From positions 1-8,391 of the forward strand of contig DAOUOU010000119.1 of NCBI GenBank assembly GCA_030626465.1: a DNA stretch of 8,391 bases, read 5' to 3'. Positions 1 to 5,407 of this stretch are shown piece by piece. The stretch is from Bacteroidales bacterium (GTDB lineage Bacteria > Bacteroidota > Bacteroidia > Bacteroidales > UBA10428). Made by a program: the position numbers and the translations under genes. The first letter of the stretch is position 1; each line of letters opens with the position of its first letter. The notes under the pieces were generated by a model that saw only the letters and a program-made list of their open reading frames with translations, was not told where the DNA came from and searched no databases.

Positions 1-231
1 CCGGGACATGTGAGTGCCGTTGCAGGAAGCAAGATCTTCTTATCACTGGCAGTAAAATACAATATTCCAATTGTTATCCCCGCTTTTTCCTTCATGAATC
101 ATTTCTGTTAAAAACATGATGGATTGAAGCAGATCGACAGGTTCAAAACCGGAGATAACAATTGGAATATTGTATTTTACTGCCAGTGATGAGAAGATCT
201 TGCTTCCTGCAACGGCACTCACATGTCCCGG
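1..231. repeat. Long inverted repeat (78-bp arms) at the window edge, inside hypD
   Basis: Bases 1-78 are the reverse complement of bases 154-231 with one mismatch (T at 41 against G at 191). The unpaired centre is 79-153, and the left arm may continue beyond the window. The right arm is authentic hypD sequence. Read on the plus strand, the left arm encodes the same 26-residue HypD stretch (PGHVSAVAG to IPIVI) with one Ser-to-Leu change, then ten unrelated residues and a stop at 109-111. Pairing breaks at 79, although 80-82 still match 150-152 and 84-87 match 145-148, a little microhomology at the junction. A fold-back of one gene onto itself at a sequence end is typical of a template-switching or assembly chimera. 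A genuine inverted duplication is possible but less likely. Confidence 0.93.
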
Positions 232-801
232 ACCTATATAACCATGTATTGGAATACCTTCTTCAATTAAAGCGCTCATTGGGGGAGGCATTGTTTTATG
301 AGCACTAATAACAAAAAAGTTAGCTAGTCTTTCTTCTCTGGCCTTTAATATAGCTATGGCTGTTCCCGGAACAGTAGTTTCAAATCCGATAGCTGCAAAG
401 ACTATTTTCTTTTCAGGATTCTGTTGTGCAATATCCAATGCCTGTATTGTGGAATAAATGATACGAACATCAGAACCATTTGCCTTCTCATCATCAAGAG
501 AGGAGAAAGAGCCTGGCACACGCAACAAATCGCCATATGTCAGCAAAATAACATCTTTTCTTTTTGCATATGCAATGGCAAGGTCGATATAACGCTGATC
601 GGTTACACAAACCGGACAGCCGGGACCAGATAATAATTCAATATGTGATGGCAGCATAGTATGTATACCAAATTTCCTGATAGCCATAGTATGACCACCA
701 CAGACTTCCATGATTCTGATAGCTTGGGATGAAATTGCATGTATTTCAGCCAGAAGTGATTTTACGAATTTCTCGTTGCGAAAATCATCGGTGAAATTCA
801 T
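43..801 (-). CDS. hypD: HypD, hydrogenase Fe(CN)2CO-assembly protein, 3'-truncated or chimeric
   Basis: HypD is the iron-sulfur scaffold that, with HypC, holds the iron while two cyanides and one CO are attached for the [NiFe]-hydrogenase active site in the cytoplasm. The family signatures are visible: CGGHT with Cys34, GPGCPVC with Cys62 and Cys65 (the cysteines linked to iron binding and redox chemistry), GFETT near 140, HKTMPPP near 168, GPGHVSAVAG near 190 and GFEPVDLLQ near 218. The start is the ATG at 799-801, which overlaps the hypC stop as ATGA. HypD is usually about 350-375 residues, whereas this frame gives 252. Only residues 1 to about 241 are HypD. The last 11, from Asp242, are translated from the inverted copy at 1-78, so the C-terminal third with its [4Fe-4S] cysteines is absent. 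Identity is certain; the 3' end as given is probably an artefact. Confidence 0.93.
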   Translation of the reverse strand: MNFTDDFRNEKFVKSLLAEIHAISSQAIRIMEVCGGHTMAIRKFGIHTMLPSHIELLSGPGCPVCVTDQRYIDLAIAYAKRKDVILLTYGDLLRVPGSFSSLDDEKANGSDVRIIYSTIQALDIAQQNPEKKIVFAAIGFETTVPGTAIAILKAREERLANFFVISAHKTMPPPMSALIEEGIPIHGYIGPGHVSAVAGSKIFSSLAVKYNIPIVISGFEPVDLLQSIMFLTEMIHEGKSGDNNWNIVFYCQ

Positions 802-1040
802 TCCTCTGGTAAAGTTGATTCGTCGTTGAATTGTTCAAGTTCCCTTAAAGTATCTATGGTTTCAAGAGCTTCTTTTTCACTTAATATTTCCAGTGCGTAG
901 CCTGTATGAACAAGGACATAGTCGCCGATTTGCACCTTATCAAGTAATTGAATACCAACTTTTATAGTAGCACCATTAATATTGGCCTCAGCAAATTCGC
1001 CATCGATTCGGATTATTTTTGCCGGAATTCCTAAACACAT
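798..1040 (-). CDS. hypC: HypC/HybG/HupF-family hydrogenase assembly chaperone
   Basis: This 80-residue protein has the HypC signature MCLGIP at its N-terminus. Cys2, exposed after removal of Met1, is the residue that in the family ligates the Fe(CN)2CO intermediate and contacts the hydrogenase large-subunit precursor. A second conserved block, GDYVLVHTGYA at residues 39-49, includes His45. Length fits the family (about 75-95). HypC forms a complex with HypD, then delivers the iron group to the large subunit; it acts in the cytoplasm. The gene begins 3 bases after the hypF stop and its TGA overlaps the hypD ATG by 4 bases, suggesting translational coupling within one transcript. No clear Shine-Dalgarno sequence precedes the ATG, as is usual in Bacteroidota. 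The acidic C-terminal tail (LPEE) is unremarkable. Confidence 0.97.
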   Translation of the reverse strand: MCLGIPAKIIRIDGEFAEANINGATIKVGIQLLDKVQIGDYVLVHTGYALEILSEKEALETIDTLRELEQFNDESTLPEE

Positions 1041-1043
1041 AAT

Positions 1044-3368
1044 TTACATTTGTTTGTTTGCTGCAATAGCAAGTTGTCCCAGAGCTATTCCTCCGTCATT
1101 GCAAGGCACCTCTTGCGGGTAGAAAACTTCAAACTGAGCTTGATTGAGCAAATGTACTAATTTTTCCGTGAGGTATTTATTCTGAAAGGTGCCTCCGCTT
1201 AAAATTACCTGTTTGATTCCGCTTTCCTTATAAGCTACCCTGACCTGATGCAAGGCTGCCAGGGCAATTGTATTATGAAATTTAGTTACAATTGAACCTG
1301 GAGATTTATTACCGGTAATATCCAGTATTATCTCGCGGATCATTGCTGTAAAGGATATTTGTGTATCACCACTGAATGAATAGGATTCATTATGATCATC
1401 AATCAGATAATTTTCCATAAGCAGAGGTGCCTCAGCATGGTAATGGCTTTCAAAACAAATACAGAGCAAGGCAGCAACAGCATCAAACAATCGACCTGCA
1501 CTGCAACACAGAGGACTATTTATTTTATTATCCATTGCAACAATAAGTTTCTCTGCTTCCTTACGATCTGTTTTTGAGAAGAATGGGATATTAAACTGCC
1601 ATATATCTTTTCCTAATGCATGATATAAGTAAGACAGTGCTGTTCTCCAGGGTTGCTTTGTTGCGGCATCACCACCGGGAAGAGGAAGGTATTCAAAATG
1701 ACTGATTCGTTTAAAGTCGTGGTAATCCGCCACCATAACTTCGCTTCCCCAAATATTGCCATCGCTTCCGTAACCGACACCATCATAACTAATACCAATT
1801 ACAGAATTTTTCAAATTGTATTCGGCCATCACTGAAGTAATATGTGCATGATGGTGCTGGACCTGACTGAAGGGTAAATTTGCCTCCCGGGCATATTGAG
1901 TTGAAAGATAATCGGGGTGAAGATCACAGACTATTTGTGAAGGTTTGAATCGATACAATCTGCTGAATTCAGAAATGTTTTCACAGAAAAACTCATAGGT
2001 TTCAAAGTTCTTCAGGTCTCCAATATGCTGACTTAGAATTGCCTGCTTTTCTTTACCTATGCAAAAACAATTAGATAATTCACCTCCGGCGGCCAGAATG
2101 CCACTGGTATCGAAGTGCAAATCGATTGGTTCAGGGGCATATCCTCTTGCCCTTCGCATTATGCGTGGTTTATTATCGATTACTTTGACAACTGAATCAT
2201 CAGCTCTTCGTGCTATTTTTCGATTGTTTATTAATAAACCACCTGTAATTTTTTTAAAAGTATGCAAAGCTTTCTCTTCCTGATAAAGAATAGGAATATC
2301 TGATTCATTCCCGCTCGTAAGTACAATGGCATCTGTTTCAAGTTCCTTAAATAATAAATAATGTAAAGGCAGGTAAGGCAGAAAAGCTCCGATCGAATCG
2401 AGGCCGGCATTACAGTTAAATGCAAGGTAACCTTTGCGGATATGCTCGAGAATTACAATTGGCATGCGCCAGGATGTTAGGATCTCTTCCTCGGTATCTG
2501 AGATCTTGCAAACTTCCTTAATGATTTCTAAGGATCTGAACATCACTGCAAAAGGTTTTTTCTCGCGCACTTTATACTTTCGAAGTTCTTCTATTGCAAC
2601 TTCATTGCATGCATCACAAGTAAGATTATAACCTCCCAGTCCCTTCATAGCAACAGCCATTCCGCTATTGATATTTGCTCCCAGTGTTTTAACAATTGAG
2701 TCAAAGTCAACATCCTTTTCTCCTTTCCAGAAAAATTCGTAGATCGGTCCACATTCATGACATGATACGGGCTGGGCATGGAATCTTCTGTCTATGGGAT
2801 TATTGAATTCGTACCGGCAATTTGTACACATCTCAAATTCAGCCATAGTTGTATTGATCCTGTCATAAGGAAAATCATCAACCAGGGTAAACCGGGGACC
2901 GCAGTTGGTACAATTGATAAACGGGTAATGGTTCCTTCGGTTATCAGATTTTAATTCATGAATACAATCCTGGCAGATGGCGATATCGGGACTGATCTCT
3001 GTAATGATTCGCTCCGATTGTTTGCTGGAGATTATTTTAAAATCATGGAAGTCGTTCAATTCTGTTTGCTCCGAAAAAATTTCTTTTATGTTCGAGGCCG
3101 GAGGAGCTTCTTTTTTCAGGTTCCTTAAAAATGCATTGCATTTCGTTTCATTACCTTCAATATGAGCAATTACTCCATCCGGGCGATTGTAAACATATCC
3201 TTTCAACCCAAGTGAGTCGGCCAGGCGGTATAAGAATGGTCTGAAACCGACACCCTGAACACGTCCTTTAATGTGTAATAGGAAACCTAAGTTTTTGTTG
3301 TCAGATGAAGTTCCTTGACTCAAATTTGTTTTTATTGGTTTTAGATTTAAATTAGCTTTTGGTTTCAA
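1044..3368 (-). CDS. hypF: HypF, carbamoyltransferase for hydrogenase cyanide ligand synthesis
   Basis: HypF uses carbamoyl phosphate and ATP to carbamoylate the C-terminal cysteine of HypE, which is then dehydrated to the thiocyanate that donates CN to iron. All four modules are present. The acylphosphatase-like domain spans about 29-115, with GRVQGVGFRPF at 35-45. Two zinc-finger units follow: Cys132/135/153/156 and Cys181/184/203/206. The YrdC-like domain covers about 220-400, with KGLGGY at 242-247. The Kae1-like carbamoyltransferase domain has HHAH at 506-509, SGGTFQN at 724-730 and NDGGIALGQ at 757-765. The 774 residues fit the family (about 750). The frame opens with TTG at 3366-3368. 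There is no in-frame ATG between the upstream stop and the first conserved block, so the start is this TTG, another near-cognate codon, or the TTG at residue 16 (3321-3323). It is the first gene of the hypF-hypC-hypD transcript. Confidence 0.97.
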   Translation of the reverse strand: MKPKANLNLKPIKTNLSQGTSSDNKNLGFLLHIKGRVQGVGFRPFLYRLADSLGLKGYVYNRPDGVIAHIEGNETKCNAFLRNLKKEAPPASNIKEIFSEQTELNDFHDFKIISSKQSERIITEISPDIAICQDCIHELKSDNRRNHYPFINCTNCGPRFTLVDDFPYDRINTTMAEFEMCTNCRYEFNNPIDRRFHAQPVSCHECGPIYEFFWKGEKDVDFDSIVKTLGANINSGMAVAMKGLGGYNLTCDACNEVAIEELRKYKVREKKPFAVMFRSLEIIKEVCKISDTEEEILTSWRMPIVILEHIRKGYLAFNCNAGLDSIGAFLPYLPLHYLLFKELETDAIVLTSGNESDIPILYQEEKALHTFKKITGGLLINNRKIARRADDSVVKVIDNKPRIMRRARGYAPEPIDLHFDTSGILAAGGELSNCFCIGKEKQAILSQHIGDLKNFETYEFFCENISEFSRLYRFKPSQIVCDLHPDYLSTQYAREANLPFSQVQHHHAHITSVMAEYNLKNSVIGISYDGVGYGSDGNIWGSEVMVADYHDFKRISHFEYLPLPGGDAATKQPWRTALSYLYHALGKDIWQFNIPFFSKTDRKEAEKLIVAMDNKINSPLCCSAGRLFDAVAALLCICFESHYHAEAPLLMENYLIDDHNESYSFSGDTQISFTAMIREIILDITGNKSPGSIVTKFHNTIALAALHQVRVAYKESGIKQVILSGGTFQNKYLTEKLVHLLNQAQFEVFYPQEVPCNDGGIALGQLAIAANKQM

Positions 3369-3412
3369 GTAAATAAAACGCTAAACTAAATTAATTATCG
3401 GAAAAATTATCA
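3369..3412. promoter_or_regulatory. Short divergent hypF-rex intergenic region
   Basis: Only 44 bp separate the proposed hypF TTG from the rex ATG, so control elements for both genes must lie here or overlap the coding ends. On the minus strand TAGTTTAG (3381-3388) resembles the Bacteroidota -7 element TAnnTTTG in 7 of 8 positions, and TTG at 3411-3413 could be its -33 element. The 22-base gap is slightly long. It would give hypF a very short leader if the TTG at 3368 is the start, and about 50 bases if translation begins at residue 16. ATTATC occurs twice in direct orientation (3395-3400 and 3406-3411). No palindrome resembling a Rex operator is visible. The call rests mainly on geometry. 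Confidence 0.3.
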
Positions 3413-4042
3413 ATGGACCTTTCACCCCGGACTACTGAACGACTTAGCAAGTATCGCAGACTTCTCAATAAATTTAAGAAATCAGATAGAGTTTATATTT
3501 TTTCACATCACCTCGCAAGATCGCTGGATTTGACCCCTGTTCAGGTTCGGCGAGATCTCATGCTGATCGGATTGTCAGGAAACCATCGAAAAGGATACCA
3601 TATTGAGGAATTAATTAAGCTTACTGGTCGGACTATTGATTCTGAACAGGGTCACAATGTAGCTATAATAGGAATGGGAAATCTTGGAAGAGCAGTGACC
3701 AGGTTTATCATAAAAAATCAGGTAAAAATGAATATTGTTGCAGGATTTGATATAGATCCCACCAAAATTAATGAAGAAGTTGATGGTGTCCCTTGTTATC
3801 ATATTTCCACAATCCGATCTTATATTAAAGATCTTTCGGTTGATATAGGGGTTTTAACGACCTCCTCTGAAGCAGCACAGAACATTACAAATCTGCTTGT
3901 TGATTCAGGTGTCAGGGGACTTCTGAATTTTACATCAGTGCATCTTGATGTTCCTCAGAACGTGTACCTCAAGGATTATGATATTATTACTTCTCTGGAG
4001 GAAATAGGATTTTTTATTAAGAATCCTAAAAAGAAGGAATAG
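3413..4042 (+). CDS. rex: Rex, redox-sensing transcriptional repressor
   Basis: Rex is a dimeric repressor that binds DNA when NAD+ is high and leaves it when NADH rises, controlling fermentation, hydrogenase and respiratory genes. The N-terminal winged helix spans about 1-75, with the recognition-helix region TPVQVRRDL at 41-49 and the following GYHIEEL wing at 61-67. The Rossmann domain starts near 81 and carries the dinucleotide loop GMGNLG at 87-92 and a strand ending in GFD, with Asp113 placed to bind the adenosine ribose. The C-terminal helix (ITSLEEIGFFI) matches the element that swaps between subunits. Its 209 residues are typical. The ATG at 3413 gives the full winged helix. A weak GGA lies 10-13 bases upstream. 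It is divergent from hypF and ends 2 bases from the ald stop. Adjacency to hyp genes suggests, without proof, that Rex controls them and itself. Confidence 0.96.
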   Translation: MDLSPRTTERLSKYRRLLNKFKKSDRVYIFSHHLARSLDLTPVQVRRDLMLIGLSGNHRKGYHIEELIKLTGRTIDSEQGHNVAIIGMGNLGRAVTRFIIKNQVKMNIVAGFDIDPTKINEEVDGVPCYHISTIRSYIKDLSVDIGVLTTSSEAAQNITNLLVDSGVRGLLNFTSVHLDVPQNVYLKDYDIITSLEEIGFFIKNPKKKE

Positions 4043-4044
4043 TA

Positions 4045-5157
4045 TTATATTAAAGTTTTGAGCTCGGTGAAATTCATATCAAATGCTATTGACACATTCT
4101 CATACACACATTTGCCCTTATAGACATTCACTCCTTTGTAAATATGAGGCGATTGACGGCACGCTTCCTCCAAACCAAGTTCTGCAATCATTAAACCATA
4201 AGGAAGAGTTGTACTGGTCAGGGCTTTTGTTGAACTAAGAGCCACCGCTCCGGGCATATTTGCAACTCCGTAATGTACAACATCATCGATCATATAAACA
4301 GGATCGTCGTGAGTGGTGGGGCGTATTGTTTCTACGCAACCACCCTGGTCGACAGCCACATCAACAATCACAGCTCCTTTTTGCATGATCTTAAGATGAT
4401 CCCTCTTAACCAAAACCGGTGCTTTAGCACCAGGCAATAATACTCCGCCAATCAGAACATCACTTTCTGAAAGCACGTGTTCAATATTTGCATCGGTACT
4501 ATAAAGAGTAGTTATTCTTGATCCGAAAATATCGTCGAGATAGGCCAGACGGGTAGCACTTATATCAAGAATCGTAACATCAGCACCCATACCTGAGGCT
4601 ATTTTACAGGCATTCATACCAACAACCCCTCCTCCTATGATCCCTACTTTACCTCGGGCAACCCCTGGAACACCTCCCAATAGAACTCCTCTGCCACCAT
4701 ATGTTCTTTCAAGATATTTTGCTCCTTCCTGTACTGCGAGTCGACCGGCAATTTCGCTCATTGGTTTCAGACATGGCAGGTGGCCTTCTTCGTCTTCAAT
4801 TGTTTCGTATGCAACAGCTTTGATGCCTTTCTTTATTAATGTTTCTGTTAGCTCCCTGTTTGCTGCAAGATGCAGATAAGTATATAAAATTTGATCTTCA
4901 CGGAACAAATTGTACTCCTCAGCTATGGGTTCCTTTACTTTAACAATCATTTCACAGGAAGAAAAGATTTCTTCCCGCTGATCACATATTGTGGCGCCCG
5001 AGTTACGATACATTTCATCTTCGAAACCTGCCGCATCTCCTGCATTGTGCTCAATATATACTTTATGTCCACGTGTAACATAAGATTTCACATCTGTAGG
5101 GATCAATCCTACACGATATTCATGTTTTTTAATTTCTTTAACACATCCTATTTTCAT
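4045..5157 (-). CDS. ald: Alanine dehydrogenase (NAD-dependent)
   Basis: This enzyme interconverts L-alanine and pyruvate plus ammonia with NAD+/NADH in the cytoplasm. The family catalytic and substrate residues sit at their usual positions: Arg15 (EYRVG), Lys75 (KVKEP), His96 (YLHLAA) and Asp270 (VAVDQGG). The Rossmann loop is GGGVVG at 175-180 and Asp198 ends the next strand (TILDIS), as expected for NAD(H) rather than NADP(H). The 370 residues match the family (about 370) with no truncation. The ATG at 5155-5157 is followed directly by the expected N-terminal strand; the upstream bases are A/T-rich with no Shine-Dalgarno. The gene is convergent with rex, stop codons 2 bases apart, so transcripts probably overlap in antisense. 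In an anaerobe it could serve nitrogen assimilation or re-oxidise NADH by making alanine, which suits a location beside rex, though that link is inferred. Confidence 0.97.
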   Translation of the reverse strand: MKIGCVKEIKKHEYRVGLIPTDVKSYVTRGHKVYIEHNAGDAAGFEDEMYRNSGATICDQREEIFSSCEMIVKVKEPIAEEYNLFREDQILYTYLHLAANRELTETLIKKGIKAVAYETIEDEEGHLPCLKPMSEIAGRLAVQEGAKYLERTYGGRGVLLGGVPGVARGKVGIIGGGVVGMNACKIASGMGADVTILDISATRLAYLDDIFGSRITTLYSTDANIEHVLSESDVLIGGVLLPGAKAPVLVKRDHLKIMQKGAVIVDVAVDQGGCVETIRPTTHDDPVYMIDDVVHYGVANMPGAVALSSTKALTSTTLPYGLMIAELGLEEACRQSPHIYKGVNVYKGKCVYENVSIAFDMNFTELKTLI

Positions 5158-5407
5158 CAGTGAAATATTTTAAAATCATTAAAATACCCTAAAATTTTAT
5201 TCTGGTACATGATATTCGTCAACCCGAACATACCATCTATTTGTTAAAATTGCTGCATGACGATATTCAAATTTAATTATTCAAAATATGTTTTAGCTTT
5301 ACCGGTACTGATGGTGAATTCTCTATAATAAAGTAATCTTAAGTTACCAATTTATGGCATTCTGATAGCTAATTTACTATTTAGTGGTCTCATAAAGATA
5401 AGAAGGT
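5158..5407. promoter_or_regulatory. Divergent ald / arylsulfotransferase-like gene intergenic region
   Basis: This very AT-rich stretch of 250 bp has no credible gene and must hold promoters for both flanking genes. Minus-strand TAAATTTG (complement of 5268-5275) fits the Bacteroidota -7 consensus TAnnTTTG and would give ald a leader of about 100 bases, but I see no TTTG element 19-21 bases upstream of it. On the plus strand only a weak TATTTAG-like element near 5378-5385 precedes the large gene. AGAAGG at 5401-5406 is a Shine-Dalgarno-like run. A lone TTGTTAA at 5241-5247 resembles a Rex half-site but lacks its partner. No riboswitch or strong hairpin is recognisable. Confidence 0.3.

Noticed and set aside
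1..111. Plus-strand frame at the window start encoding HypD-like residues, as a second hypD gene
   Set aside because: It is the left arm of the inverted repeat, at most 36 residues before a stop, with the last ten unrelated to HypD; explained by the fold-back.
1..231. Inverted repeat as insertion-sequence ends or a phase-variation invertible switch
   Set aside because: The arms are internal HypD coding sequence, there is no transposase or invertase nearby, and the 75-bp centre is simply more of hypD apart from the junction.
4005..4028. Hairpin TAGGATT / AATCCTA with a 10-base loop at the rex 3' end, as a shared terminator
   Set aside because: The stem is only 7 pairs, mostly A-T, lies within coding sequence, and lacks a convincing T-tract on either strand; not listed as a terminator.
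5241..5247. TTGTTAA as a Rex operator upstream of ald
   Set aside because: Only one half-site is present; the expected inverted partner four bases on is absent, and the region is so AT-rich that such a heptamer is expected by chance.
5211..5268. Repeated GATATTC (5211-5217 and 5262-5268) as a regulator-binding pair
   Set aside because: A seven-base match in AT-rich DNA with dissimilar flanks is not significant.
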